This document shows positions 47,149 through 60,660 of a DNA stretch of 64,000 nt, piece by piece. Origin of the DNA: Marchantia polymorpha subsp. ruderalis (Eukaryota > Streptophyta > Marchantiopsida > Marchantiales > Marchantiaceae); contig AP031354.1 in assembly GCA_037833965.1 (NCBI GenBank), positions 13,804,001-13,868,000 on the forward strand, in the 5' to 3' direction. The stretch's first letter is position 1, and the number at the start of each line of letters is the position of its first letter. Under the pieces are notes generated by a model, which saw nothing but the letters and a program-made list of their open reading frames with translations, was not told the origin of the DNA and made no database searches. The translations under genes and the position numbers were made by a program.

Positions 47149-49454
47149 TATCTATCACTTCATTTGCATCAATATGGAATGCACTCTTACTACCATACTA
47201 CCATAATGAAGATTCACAATCTCTATGCCAATCCCAATTTTTTGTTAAAATAATAGATGCATGAAGTTAAAATATAAAGTAATAAAACATTGTCGTATTT
47301 TTAAATATGACAAAAATTAATAAAATGTAAAAATATAATATGAATAACATTAAAAACATCATTTCCGAGTTACAAAAATTTGAGTTGACAGAATAATGAT
47401 TAATGACACAATCATGAAACAAGACTTTTTTGTAAAACCAAGAGAATCAATACATAAGTTATATCAAAATTGAATTATTTTATATATAGAAAAATAATTG
47501 TTATTTTAATTCAAAGACATATGATTTAAATGAAGATAATTCATAATATATTGCATAGAGTTATAATGCAAATTACATAAAGTTAACATCATACTATATA
47601 ATTGCATTAAACACATCATTTTTTTTACTTTTTTACTCATTGTTTAAAAGATTTGCTGAAGTATGATTGTTTTCTTTGTTGCAACAAAATCTTTTCAGCT
47701 GATTTTTTTTTTCCTACACTTTCAATATAACACAATATTTTGGTATTGAAATCTTTTTTAAATCTAGAAATAGTATATTATTTCAATATTTGTTCAATTT
47801 TCAAGTCTTTCACAATCTAAATTCAACATCGTATATCAATTTCAAAGTTACACACTAAATCCAAACATGTCAAGCTCTCTAAGTTTCAACCTATCAACAT
47901 CAAAACACACTAGGAAGTGAAGTATTAATTAAACAAAGTCTTGTAAGATATTATCAGCTTGTAAAATTCATAACGACTTGCATGAGTATACCACTCAATA
48001 AATCGGATTTGATGAAATCAAATTCAAATTCAAAACTTGATTAAATCAATGGCATGCATCCGCGATCAATGAAGATTTTTATATCACTTCATCTACTTTT
48101 TGAACAAACCTCAAGCAAATCAATAAAGTAGTTGAATCATATATCTAAAATAGTAGCACTACATAACAATTGCAAACCCACAAGAAAATGAGCTATATAG
48201 TTAAAGTTGTAGCACTCCACAACAACCCCAGTCCAATCCATTTTGCAATCGACACGTTAAAACAAAGAAGAAAGCTATATCATCAAATTCTTACCTCCAC
48301 TCTTTTCATGTGTGGTATAATATCATTTTGACTTCACTGAGATTTTTTTGAATCTAAAATCTCAAACACATGTTCAAAATCGTATTATTTGAAAGATGTA
48401 TGCATACGGAAATTATCTTTTTATCTCTTGAAACAATTTTAATGTTTGAAATGTATTAAGGATTCAACTAATTCTACTCAGTCTAATTATGAAAAGTTAA
48501 ATGAGATATGAAGCGTTGTGTAAAAGAACTCAGAATAGTTCTGTATGGAATTAATCAGAAAATGAGAGTTTTACATAAATCTACTATAGAAGTTGCGACA
48601 TGTTAGTTACAATACAGTTCAGAATGTTGGAGACACTCCCAACATTATGAACTGGATTGTGGTGCACCAGATTATACTTTCTATTGAAACTGCCATAAAA
48701 TGTGCTACAGATTTACATAATCGGTGGATTTGCTTAAAACAACCGTAAACCTTTGAACCCGCATTTTTGCATTTCACAAGATTACATTGTGCTGACTTTA
48801 TCCGTGAAAAACATAAACATTTTATGGACCAATATACCTGTACATTCATAATCCAAAAGTTGATATTGAATTTGATTATTGAGAATGCATTACTGTGAAT
48901 CCTCTTTCGCATCTTCTTATCCTGGCTTATTTATATACTCATGGCATATGGAGAAGTTTTTTCCTAATTAGGTGAATCCAAGAATGTGGTATACAATACT
49001 ACATTGATTTCTGCAACATGCTCTATACCACGAACAACTGCAATTATAATTTTGCAACCTTTCTATCAATTTGAAACTAGACATAGACCATATAGTTTAC
49101 GATCTGGAAGTATTTTCAGGAGTCAATAGCTCCTTTAAATCAACACTGCTTACCTAGTTGAATAACCAGAAATTGAATACCGGAGAGTTACGACACGCAA
49201 AAATACACGGCAGCACGAATTTGTAGAAAGAATACAAATGATACTAATATGGCCGAGAAAGTGGAATAGAACAATACGTGTCTCTCCAATTTCGTCCATT
49301 TTTCTCACTCCATAATATCTATTGTTCTCTCTGAGCTCGACTTTGCAAAAGTCAGGAGCCAATGGCACATAGATGGAAACTTGGTCAAGAATCCGGCACA
49401 TAATTCCGATTTTTCTACAATATCTGTACTCGCAGCCTGTGCAAGAAATGTGCT
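47149..49454. other. AT-rich tract, then 3' flank of the next gene
   Basis: AT-rich to about 48500 and more mixed after that. Short frames (48619-48912 and 49150-49401, both minus) show no recognisable domain. The right end is probably the 3' UTR of the minus-strand frame ending at 49455. Confidence 0.5.
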
Positions 49455-51137
49455 TCAGGTTCTAATTCCGGTGGAATCCAAAGTTTGAGTTGAGGCACAA
49501 GGATCTTTCAACATCGCAAGCCTTGTGGAAGAAGCCAGAGGATCAAGTGAACTGCAAGAGTAATCAAATGAAGAGATTCTAGTAGAGGAAGACAGAGAAA
49601 TCTCTGGACTGCAAGAGAAATCACTTTTCTCTGAACTAGATATGACGCATGGCGACTGCTCGTGAGAATCAGAGTAATCATCAACCTGCGTCCATATACT
49701 GCCGTAGTCAGGTAAAGCTGGTCCCAGCGACCTGGTTGACAAATAATTAGGAATCTGATCTGTACTCTGCCACCAAATCTCTGTCTTACTCTTACTAGAC
49801 GCCCTTTGCCTACATGGTGAAGCTTCTAGGTCTCCGGGTTTTGCTCTATACGATGCAGTCGATGAACCTGCTAAACTGTCCATCCATTGTCCTAGCTTTT
49901 CGCAGCTCAACAGTGGATTCTGACCTGACTGGATAGATTGGAGTGGATTGCAAGAGTCTTCCAAACCAGCAATCTCCAAATGGCCAAACAGATCCTTCGG
50001 CTTTGTTTCACAAGCTTCAACTCGAGAAGGCTGTTCACTCGACCGAGCAGAAAAATGCGCAGCAGAAAGAAGACTTTTGCTGTCCCCAAGATGTAAACCA
50101 GAGATCTCTCCTGACTGCTTTCCCAAAACATTGCTAACATTTTCCTGCTTTTTTCGCATTAGAGTGATGAACATGCTAGGGTTCTCTGCACGATCATCAG
50201 AAGCCGAACTGAGATTGCTTGATTCTTCACTGCAGTATCCACTGCAAAGAGCATGAGAACACTTATCGTGTTTAGAAGAGGAGAGGTCTTCTGCTGTGTC
50301 TGTCTTTACTGCTCTTCCACTACTCTTTTGATTCCTTGATGGCTTTTCGCGTGTTGGAAGTTTAAACAGTAGCGATTTGCTTCTCTTCGCGGAATCCATT
50401 TCCAAACACTGGCGATCTTTCTTTGATGGCACAGCCATGGGATTGGCTGAGCGCGATATATCTGCCAGTGCTGCATCTAGGTTTTTCAATAAGCTGGTGC
50501 TATCAAGGCGAGAGAGATCAGTATTTGGCAACATTTTTCCGCGATTGATCTTGGTAGGTCCAACGGGCTGAGACTCGTCGCCGCTCTGCTCCTGGATTTT
50601 CTGGACACTGGACGAATCTACATGCTTCTTCGATGGAAAATATAACTGGCTCAATGAGATTGAGGGATCAGGCCTTTTGAATTCATCAACAACCTCAACT
50701 CGAGAAGGTTTTGATGGCAGATCTTTGAAGTACCTTAATATATCTGCGGTGCTTGGCAAAACTTGTCTGTAATTTGAACAAACATATCTTGCTTCAAAAC
50801 TTGGACATGCCAACTGCTCCTGTGAACTGTTGTGACTAATCTGACCTTCCGGCGAGCTTGATCCGAGGGACTTTAGTAGCTCATCCAAAGGATTAGACAT
50901 TTCAGGCCTGCCGTCCTGAATGACGTTCTCTTTTCCATTCCGGGAGATCGTTTTCATTTTAACCTGTCGTGAATCACCGTCAAAATATACGAAGGTCAAT
51001 CTCTCCACAATCCTTTTTTTCTCCTCATCTAAACAGGTTTTGCCTCGTGCAAGTGTTGACAGGCTCTTGAAGTTATGTTTCGCTTTCCGACAAATTTGCC
51101 AAGTATATTTGCCGTATGTTCCGCATTTGAGCCACAT
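49455..51137 (-). CDS. Large serine-rich protein of unknown function
   Basis: An uninterrupted 560-codon minus-strand frame, far longer than chance in this window, so very likely a coding exon. The N-terminal part is basic with an acidic/lysine cluster (DEEKKRIVERLTFVYFDGDS). After that the protein is Ser-, Pro- and Lys-rich with little hydrophobic content, typical of disordered nuclear or cytoskeletal proteins. Short leucine motifs stand out (NPLDELLKSLG, LLKNLDAALADI). The last 60 residues repeat SSSTR- and SSLDPLASSTR-like units before TGA. The true start is unclear: the first ATG is at 51137, an in-frame MKTISRNGKEN occurs about 60 residues in, and a second minus frame (51321-51073) overlaps the 5' end and could be an upstream exon. 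I do not recognise the family. Confidence 0.65.
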   Translation of the reverse strand: MWLKCGTYGKYTWQICRKAKHNFKSLSTLARGKTCLDEEKKRIVERLTFVYFDGDSRQVKMKTISRNGKENVIQDGRPEMSNPLDELLKSLGSSSPEGQISHNSSQEQLACPSFEARYVCSNYRQVLPSTADILRYFKDLPSKPSRVEVVDEFKRPDPSISLSQLYFPSKKHVDSSSVQKIQEQSGDESQPVGPTKINRGKMLPNTDLSRLDSTSLLKNLDAALADISRSANPMAVPSKKDRQCLEMDSAKRSKSLLFKLPTREKPSRNQKSSGRAVKTDTAEDLSSSKHDKCSHALCSGYCSEESSNLSSASDDRAENPSMFITLMRKKQENVSNVLGKQSGEISGLHLGDSKSLLSAAHFSARSSEQPSRVEACETKPKDLFGHLEIAGLEDSCNPLQSIQSGQNPLLSCEKLGQWMDSLAGSSTASYRAKPGDLEASPCRQRASSKSKTEIWWQSTDQIPNYLSTRSLGPALPDYGSIWTQVDDYSDSHEQSPCVISSSEKSDFSCSPEISLSSSTRISSFDYSCSSLDPLASSTRLAMLKDPCASTQTLDSTGIRT

Positions 51138-54100
51138 CTACTCCCCAATACTGATCCAGCCGCCTCTGCCGTTGCGTCTTGAAGGTCCTAGATCCTAGCA
51201 GATTTCCAGCCAACTGCGTGGCGCTACAGACATTAGGGCAAGACTCCACACACAAACAAAACTCCATCTTGGAATCTTGTTCCATCTGTATTGCAAGATT
51301 GTATGTATCAAGTAAGGGCAATGTGAGAAATTGTAGAGATCTGCGACTCTGGGTAATGGAGCTGCCCTTTCTTGATCTGCGCTTTTACTGCTGGATTGCG
51401 ATCGTTTGTATTTCTACTACAAATCAAGTAATTCCCGGATATTGATAAATGTGTTGTACAAACTCATCTAGGTATCAATATTCTTATGGCTGGGACTGAT
51501 TTCAGCATTCTCGTATGTCGTCAAAGTAGGGCAACATGAGTAAAAGGCTGCAAAGGATTCCTGACACCAATTTCCCGACTATGGATATCATGCCAATATT
51601 GGAGAAATTGACTCGGTTTCAGCAATTTACCACAATTATGACGTACTATCTGTTCCGCTAACGGTAACCAGGGTAAAAGCGATGTTCGTGTAGATTCTTA
51701 CTCGATAGGAACCATTTTGTTTCGAAGTAGGGTAGGTTTAACTGCATTAAACAAATTGAGTTATGAGGCATGCAACAGACCAATCTAAACTTCGATGTGA
51801 TGCACCACATTCTTCTACACAACAGAAAGCATATGAATGCACATGGTGGGGTAGAAGGCCAAATTGATGAAGCTAAGGTCGTTCTCGCACGTAGGATTTT
51901 CGCCATGAAAATAAAAATAATAGCAGGATAGAGATGCTAGGAATCACTTAAGAGTAATTAGGCACGTAATGATTTCAACTTCCACCGATTTGAATATCTG
52001 TCAACTGGTATGATCTATAAATACTCAATGGTGACGGGCATCTTGAAAACTCGATATCCCAACGTAGAGTGCACCACGTCAAATTCGATAGAGGTTTTAG
52101 TGATCATCCACAGTCAGTCTGGCGTTCACATACCTGTAGGGAGAGTCTCCTTGTTTGACAACGTACAATATTCCAGCAGCAGGTAAGCACATCTCGATGT
52201 CTCGATGGCGGCCAGCAAGTTGGCAAGCCACTTCGATCCAGCACTCAATTGTTGAAAGATTACCGATCCTATTCGAACCGTCCATAGATCACGGGGAGAC
52301 TGGCGGAAACAGAGACGTACAAAATAATATTTTCTGAATACGTTTCGGAAGCCTTTTCCACAAGGTCAGGCGATCCCGGTAAAGCAGACTGGTGTTCCAT
52401 CGCAGCTCCTCGAGGCAGCTCGTACAGAAATGACAGGAGATCAGTTCACAGCATTCAAAATCGGCGCGCCGGTTTCTGCTGCATCTTCGTCATCGAAGCT
52501 CAAGGCTCCTATACCCTGAACCCCAGACATTCCTGCGGACGATGCTGCTCAGCCAGACTCCACAGCCCAGACGGAGAGTATGCCAAGCATGCCATTCATT
52601 TAGTATACCGCCATACGTCCGGGTTGGCACGTGCAACTGTCGCGGGGAGACTCCAGCACATCCGGGTCGTACACTACTGATGCAAATCTTCAGACTGGTT
52701 GCTCATGGTTAGAATCCGGCGTCGCAATTGTCTGAACCGTATACGAAACGACGACGCTCGTCTCTGACGAGCGTGTGACTGCCTGCCACCATCAGAGCGG
52801 AAATTGGCGACTTGTTACAGAAAAGAAGGAAGATGGACCTGCAAGATCATGACGACTTTCTGAGGACCATGGGCTTATTTCGCAGTTGATGGAGGGAAGA
52901 CGACGGTGTGCATGCCCTTCGATGATCTGAAGCAGCGGCGGAAGAGCATGCATAGAAGTTTCCGTCCCTCGTGCTGCAGCGTTTCCAAGAGAGAGTGTTC
53001 CTTCCGTAGAATCTAAATGCCCTCTCAGATGCGCAGGTTGATGCACAAGCCCACTTCAAGGCACATTGTCAGATCGTCTTGCAGAAGTCCTGCTGAAGCA
53101 AGCGCCAGACCTCTCTCTCTCTCCCTCTCGGCCGAGGCAGAAGAGAGAAGGCGAAGTGAGCGTGCTTATAACTGCTGCTCATCTCTCCACGCGGCTCTGG
53201 AACGAACATGAATGGAAAGCAAAACAACCGGAGCAAATGATTCCCTGTGCGAGCTGCTTTTACCCCTGTTGTTACATGGCGACACAAAGGCCACAATCTT
53301 ACTTACCAGAAACTCCAGGAGCAGGGTGGAAAGGGACAGAAAGCCGCCAGTTATTTCTGATGTACGTGATGTGACGCACTTCTGTCTGCATCCCAAGCAC
53401 GTACGTGTCTTATCGCCACCATTAACTAGTGAACATGGGCTCGATCGACGGCTACAGATCCTCGTTCGGAGTATCGGCTGAAGATTGGTAACGACTAGAA
53501 GTCCGAATCGTCGAAATTTGTGGAAGAGAATCAGTTGTCCAGCAGCAGGTAAACTCGTCATAAAGAGTAGAATGGGACTGTCTAGTCCCGCCGTAGATTG
53601 TAGATAGTACAGTTAGTCTAAATTTGTGTTCGAATCATTAACTTGTTGCTGTCGGGATGTTTTTCCCTGTTCCTAGGCCTGGTCCCACACGAGCTCCACA
53701 TATTGCTCTCGTGTACATATGGAAGGGGACACAATAATTTTCCTCTTCAGGATGGGAACACCACATCGAGTACAGAAGTGTGAAACCAAATTGTCGTGCC
53801 CACCTTTGGACAAGGAGAAAAATAAGCATGGGAATACCCATTGAACCGTACGATGAGAAATGCCCCCAACATGCAGCTATGGCCTGTTAAACAAGTGTTA
53901 CTCGCTGCAGGCGCACAATAACACGAGCCACCGCTTCCGAGAGTCTCAGTGTTTAATTGATTTTGACACGGGAAAAGTGTTTGAACACTCTAATTTCTTT
54001 AAACACCATCTCTTTAAATCCTGCTTTTACTGTGAACTTAGTGAAGCCATGTATTTCGACTCGACCTGTATAATTTCTGAAATGATTACTCCTTTAACCT

Positions 54101-54140
54101 AAGTTAACAGTTAACAATTAACTTAAATGGTTACTCCTTG
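51138..54140. other. 5' flank of the serine-rich gene, no other gene supported
   Basis: Gene-like composition with many short overlapping frames on both strands and no consistent exon chain. A pyrimidine-rich CTCTCTCTCTCCCTCTCGG tract near 53110-53130 resembles plant promoter or 5' UTR CT repeats (on the plus strand; a GA tract for a minus-strand gene). Confidence 0.4.
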
Positions 54141-57100
54141 TTTACAGTCACAACCCACTCTTCCCTGTTTTCCACACTAGCCATGCAGTACCTGCTTTAT
54201 CATTTAACTTTGTGAGGTAACTACTTTGCCCGAGTACAGGGTTCAACCAAATGAACAAAGTCAACGGTGATGTATTTTCTGGTCCAGAACAATGACGTGT
54301 AAAGTAGTTTGTATTTGCATATGAGATGCACAAATGAAAGGTTAGTTTCATAGAGAGTCATGAAATCAATTTGAATAGTAGAACTACAAAATACCAACAA
54401 ATGAAGCAGTTCAATTCATCATTTACTCAAAAGCAATTCTTGAATTAAATAACACTTATAATTTAATGATACGATTTGTGCCTCATGTATGTAGCAATGT
54501 ATGTATATCCACACATTTTTAATACATATATTTGTTTCAAAGGAATGAATCATGAACGAAATCGATTTCAAAATTGAATACTAATATAATCTCATTTCTT
54601 GCTTTAAAGTCGCAACTACCACATGATTTATGATTGAAAGTTCAATTGGATATCCAATTCTGAAAAAAAAACAAAACGTCAATATGTCAGTTCTTTAAAA
54701 CTAATTGCATCAAATGACACAGTCATATTCTATTATAATTTTTTATTTTTAGAAATAAATAAAAAACAATGAAATAACAAGTATATACAAAAATACTTAA
54801 GTATATTGAATTATATTAGATACAACAGATATATATTTTCATCAAAGTTTGAAAAACTTTGAAAATCTTTAATAAATATTTATACATGTACATCATGTAA
54901 GTAATATTTTTTTTCAAATGTGTACAAATGTCTATTTTACCATGAAAATGTTCTTATATGTGAATTTTAATATATTTATCATGGAAAATTAATAATAAAT
55001 TATTATATTTATAATTTTATCAACAAAAATTGATGAATCCGGAAATCAAATATGTTTTTTCATACATTTTTTGAGTTTATTTTATTTTATTAATAATTGA
55101 TTATATAATTTAAGCTGTGTGAAAGAAAATGACTTTTATGCGAAATCTCAGCTAATAATATGCACTGTATTTTCATTTTTATTTAATTATTTTTTAAATG
55201 TATATATTGTACTTGTAGATCCTCATTTACAAGATTTTTTTTATGTATGTCGCTGCACTCATATATTTGAACTGTAACCGAATCTTTGAGCTTTGGTATC
55301 TATCAAAGTATAAATACTTTTTTCAGATTTTTCCAACTCTTTCAAAATCTCCATGTGTTTTATGAAATGCAAATTTGCTTGTTGCCTACAGAAATCAAAT
55401 AATTAGTTTAGCAATAAAAAAAAATTATGAATCGATTTGTCAGCGTATTGATTTGTTGGTTATGAATTGCTATTTGGTAAAAAGAATACTCCCAGCTATT
55501 ATACACAATTATTTTGATTAATATGATTTGAGTAAGCAATAAATAAATAGCTAGGGGTATTTTTATAACTAGTAGCAATTCACTCCCAACAAGTTTCCAA
55601 CAATTATTGTTAAGGAGCAAAATTTTAGTAGAAATCAATTTCACATGTTCAAACTTGACTTTAACTCAGGCCTACTAAATTCTGGCAAATGCCAGGTTTG
55701 CCAAAATCAAGGTAATTCAGGCAATTTTTTTTACTTAATTCTGGCATTTCAATTTCTGGCATCAACGCTATAATTTTATTATTTTGTGTTCGATGTTTTG
55801 GTGATAATCGTTTGAATTGCTTCGCATGTATAATACTTGACAAGTAAAGTCTCGTAAGGCTGCTGCGGGAGTCAAATTTCTCCCATTTGATATGAAGAAG
55901 TCGCTCCCAACAAATTTGGTATTTTGAAAATGTTGAATGAATGAAAAGTATATGAAATTTACCTGGACCTTATAATCTAGACAAGAAAATACTCACAATG
56001 ATCAAAACAAACATGCTTTAGAAATGCTATGAAAAAAAATGAAGTAAAAATATGCAATATACTTGGTAACTTCTATTACAGTCAAGATAATAGTCATAAT
56101 GATCAAAACAAATGTGCTACAAAAATGAAATGAAATAAAAAAAATAGAAAATCATAACTTGAAATGTATGTGAGCTGTAATTTTCTCACTTCTTCTCTTT
56201 GTTTTGTGTGTAAACTGTTCTCTACTTCTGATATATTGTTTTACTTCTTGCACTCATAGGTTATTTCGTGAACACACAATCCTACCCGAACTTATTACTC
56301 CTGGATTTCCATTGCCATAGAATAAATTTCATATGATGTATAGAATTTTGACCAGATTAATTTTGGCAAATTGGCCAAATTATTTTTGGCAATTTTGGCA
56401 TCTAAAAAAATAATGCCAAATTTTATGCCAAATAAATTGAAAGATCAAGTTCATTTAACGTAAGCAAGAACAAATACATGACAAGAAATACGACAAAAAC
56501 ATTTTGAGCCAAAATACTTTGATTTGAATGAAAATAGTATAGTATGATTTAATGACACTAATAACTAAAAAGAGGTTGAATGCACATATGTTGGAGCAAA
56601 ATATGAACATAATGAAATATATTGTGTTATAAAGCGTTGTGGTAGTTGAAATTAATAAATATAATTAGAAAATATGAGCACATTTAACAGATTGTGTGGT
56701 GTTTTTCAAAATGTTATTTTTCTTAAAAAAGGCTTATTTTTTTATAATAATTACCAATATAATATATAAAATCTGAAAAAGTTGATACAATAAATGATAT
56801 AAAAAATTGTGCAAGATTCGAAGATGTCAAAATTGGAAGAATTTTTTTGAAAACATTGCGGGCACAAGATGAGATTATTAAAGAAGTGAAAAATTAATTG
56901 TTCTATTAATAAATAGTTTTCTCACTTCTTCTAATCAACTTTGAACAATTAAAAACAAACAGTACTAATGTGATGAAGAAAAAAATTAAAAGTACTAATT
57001 CCTACAAATGTACCCAAAATGCTATATTGATAATGAATTACATAAATGAACAATATACATCAATTATAAATGCATCAAATAACTTGTTATGTGCAAATTC

Positions 57101-58516
57101 TACACACCAAAAAAAGAAGCAATTGAGTTACGTACTCACTTTGATTGCATGTAGCATTAAAAAGGTTGATTTTGTTTGCTATCTCTATCTGATGATGAAT
57201 CTGAATCTTTCTATAAATAAATAATTTAAAGTTTTCTGAAGTAAAAAGGTTAATAATTTTGTCAACAAAATCAATTGTTTGAGGTCATGATTCATAGAAA
57301 CTACATCTTGATATAATCTGATAAATTTTTTATCTTTTTTTTTAAGATAAAGCATTTTTGTTTTTTATGAACAAAATATTGTATAATATATTTGTTGTTT
57401 TATCCAAGAAAACATAAGAAAAATTAGTTCTAAGATGATTTATTAAAATTCAAATAATTTATTCATGAAAAATATTTGCATCTCTGTTTATGAATAAAAT
57501 ATCCTGTTAGAAATATATTTACATTTACAATTTGAAACTCAAAACTTGACATCATTACAAAACAAAACTTATATCATAACAAATGTTTTAGCATCATATT
57601 CACAATTCTAATTGTTTGTTGTTTTGTACAAATATGTTTACAACTTGCTAATTCAGAATGTATAACATGACATTTGATCAAAATTATCATTTATATCATC
57701 AACTATTTTTAAATTTCAATATGTAATTGTGAAATGATGGATCTTTTTGTTTGCTTTTTTAATTTAATTTGTGTTCATAAATCAAATAGCAATTGCATAA
57801 TGATACAATTAAGTTTTTCATTGACTTTTACATACATATTCCTAAAATTTAATCATTGATTATATAATATATATATATATATATATATTCTTTTATTTTT
57901 TTTAATACATCATCAATTTATAATAATTTTGTAATCACAATCTTCTAGTTTTTCAAGTTTTTCATTTTTTCAATGATTTGTTGTAAAAGAAAGCTTTTTT
58001 TTCTAAAATTAATAATACTTTCATTTCTTAATTGCCATGAAATCAAAAAGATGAAAATGACGCCAATCTTTATTAAATTTTGATCAAACCTTTCGATCAT
58101 TTTTGTGGCTAACAAAATCACTTTCAATTTACTGAATAGTTAACATCATTTTTGTTGAAAAAGTTGTGTGAATTAAAGCATCAATATTATAAAAAAAATT
58201 AATTTTGGATTTATTTATAATAAGTTTATATTTTTTCATAGCAAATTTTTTTTACCTTTAATAAAATGAGCCAAAAAAATGTTTCAATTACGTAATTAAA
58301 AATAGATAAATTCTTGTAATTTGATACTATTAATCATTCAATTGTTTATTTGAACAAAAAATATTCAAAAAATAAATTGTATTCTGTTAATAAACTTCTT
58401 GATCTAATTAATTTGACTTTGATCTATCATATTTTTTTTTGTTGACATATATTTATTATTTCATATCATATGAATTGTACTTGTAAATATTGGATATAGA
58501 AGTTTAATGTTCTCAT
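54141..58516. other. AT-rich tract
   Basis: Strongly AT-rich. Two clusters of TGGCA/TGCCA words occur at about 55675-55765 and 56345-56430, possibly remnants of one repeat. A TA microsatellite lies at 57861-57888. No gene recognised; small frames such as 56970-57224 are AT-driven. Confidence 0.55.
57861..57888. repeat. (TA)n microsatellite
   Basis: Nearly uninterrupted TA run in AT-rich DNA. Confidence 0.85.
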
Positions 58517-58762
58517 TGTAACTGCATAAAACCAAGAATCAAACTTATATAGGTAAACAAAAAATGCACAAGTAAGAGTTATCACTAAAAACACTAGCTT
58601 TTTAACATGTTTCACCTAGAGTGTTACTTTCATGATATAAGGAAAAACGCACTTCGTATAATGAGCAACTTCAGAGTTATAGAAGTTCTAGGGTTTAAAA
58701 CCCTAGAACCATGCGGTTTCAAGCTATATCTAAAGTTTAAACGGATAAGAATGAAGCCATCA
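58517..58762 (-). repeat. Copia-3 3' LTR
   Basis: 246 bp, read on the minus strand from TGATGGCTTC, after the degraded polypurine tract AATTAAAGGAAAAT, to GATTCTTGGTTTTATGCAGT(TACA). The end matches Copia-1 (GATTCTTGGTTTTACGTTAACA). It contains a near-perfect palindrome, GTTCTAGGGTTT-A-AAACCCTAGAAC (58685-58709), with telo-box-like AAACCCTA halves. Confidence 0.7.
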
Positions 58763-59267
58763 ATTTTCCTTTAATTCATGTTGAAGGAACAAGAACTCTT
58801 TGTAACCTATATAATTACTTTGCAAAAAACCTAACACAATATACTAATTATAACTAGAGTTAGATAGAACTAAGTTGTAGTCACAACAAATAAATTACTA
58901 TTATTAAGAGGTATTGAAAAAATTGCTAGCAAATTTTAACTATGTTATCCATACAAAACAAACATAGAAGTACAATGTCGTTTGAAACTCTCATAAGAAA
59001 TAATTCTAGTCAACACATGAGTTGAATTGAGTTTACCGCTGTCTTGACTAGCTCAATACTTTTCACAAACTGCTTGTTTGATAAAAGGATATCTAACTTT
59101 GATGTGCTTCACTCAAATGTACATAAACTGATTTGAAATCAAATAAATAGCATTCTCTCCATCACAATGAAGATTAATCAAAATCTGTTTCAATCTCATC
59201 TCTTTATGATAAGTTTATCTAACAAAATAGCTTGCTTTGTTGCTTATAGTGTTGTTACATATTCAGC

Positions 59268-59720
59268 TCATAGTGTTGTAGATTGAGCTACGCACTTATG
59301 TAACATAGGTTTCCTACTAATATTTCTATCATCAAGTGTAAACACATACACGATTAGAGATATATTTTTGTTAAGATCTTGTCCGTCGTCATCATTAACA
59401 TAACATAACAAGTATTTAAAATTGTCTAATAAAATATCAAACAATAAGACATAATCCGTAGTACTTTTCAATTACCTTAAAATCCATTTCACTTCTTTTC
59501 AACAAATTTTTCTTGGATTTAATATGTATCTGCTCATCTTGTTCATTGCTAAAACAATATCATGCATAGTACACACCATCATATACATAAATATGTCCAC
59601 AGCTTGCTTATAGGAAACACATGACATTAATACTTTTGCAATGACATGTGTAGTACATTGATTTGGAAAATATCTTAAATGTGCTGTCAAAGTACTCCAT
59701 ACTTGTTTATATTTGACCAT
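59268..59720 (-). pseudogene. Copia-3 RT end and RNase H remnant
   Basis: Frames read LTAHLRYFPNQC, SYKQAVDIFMYMMVCTMHDI and VLAMNKMSRYILNPRK, then TDYVLLFDILL, YVNDDDGQDLNKN and MLHKCVAQSTT. They align with Copia-1 VGSLMYLMVCTRPDI, STLDYGLLFDG, YVDADYGQDLYKRRS and TLQKCVAQSTT. RNase H catalytic-type Asp positions are partly changed. Confidence 0.75.
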
Positions 59721-59765
59721 GTTAAACTCATAAAGTATTTAACAAATATACTTGACCTTAATCAA

Positions 59766-60660
59766 TTATTGTCTCTTAATCTCAAAATAACCATGAATAC
59801 ATATGCCTCGTATACTCTTCAATTTCCCTAAATACTTTATCTTACATGCAACATTTATCAACGTCAAATTGATTTTTTCTAAAATGAGCATATAATCTAT
59901 GTAGAATACTAGAATAATGCACATGAACATTTCATCAAATTTTTTTAAATGAAAACACAAAAATCATACATCATGAAAAACCTTGTGATTTCATGAACCT
60001 GTGTTCCATTGGCTACAAGCTTGCTTCAATCCATATGATGATTTTAGCAATTAACAAACCAACCTATATTTATATTTTACCTCAAAGCCAATTGATTGTT
60101 TCATGTGAATTTTTTTTTCTAAATATTAATAGCTAAAAAATTCAAAACTACGTCAATTTGATCCATAACAAAACTAAATATTGCATCAAGGTCACATACT
60201 AGACAAAGTGTAGCATAATTTTTTTAAAGATAATTTTTTTTGTTCTAGTTTACATCTTTCTCCAATGTGAAAACTCTAGCCATCGAAATGGTTTTGAAGA
60301 TTCTCGCATCGTCACTTGTTTCAGTCTCCTTCAACTTGTACATCCACTTGCAGTGAATCCACGCCTCATTCCTAGTAATATCAACTAGCTTTCAAGTCTT
60401 GTTATCAATCAGCAATTATATCTCACGCTCTACAACAGCATTTTAGTCAAGTTTATTGATCAAAGCTTGAACTTGCCAATGTATAGAATATTTCACTTCT
60501 TCCAAGATTAACACAATATCAATCTCATACTCTTTATGAATGTCACAATCTTCAAAAATGGATGAAGTAGCTCATACAATATACATTTCAAAAGCTCTAC
60601 TAGCATGATTGGATTATCTCCTAGTTGAAAATTCTGATTGATTGCTATTGTATGATGCAA
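59766..60660 (-). pseudogene. Copia-3 reverse transcriptase remnant
   Basis: Minus-strand blocks align with the Copia-1 linker and RT: STRR, then ASRAFEMYIV, SIFEDCDIHKEY, LINKLD, VVEREI, LIDNKT, CKWMYKLKETETSDDARIFK. The catalytic block that Copia-1 lost is present here as VFYIDYMLILEK, where the family has FYVDDML; the second Asp is Tyr. TGA stands where Copia-1 has Trp after LVNKLE and after LIDNKI, and within DVWANSS. Confidence 0.72.

Noticed and set aside
54080-54137. Possible Copia LTR start on the minus strand (TTAACTTAGGTTAAAGGAGT)
   Set aside because: Only about 25 bp resemble the family LTR and the rest does not follow; the segment is self-complementary and could match by chance.
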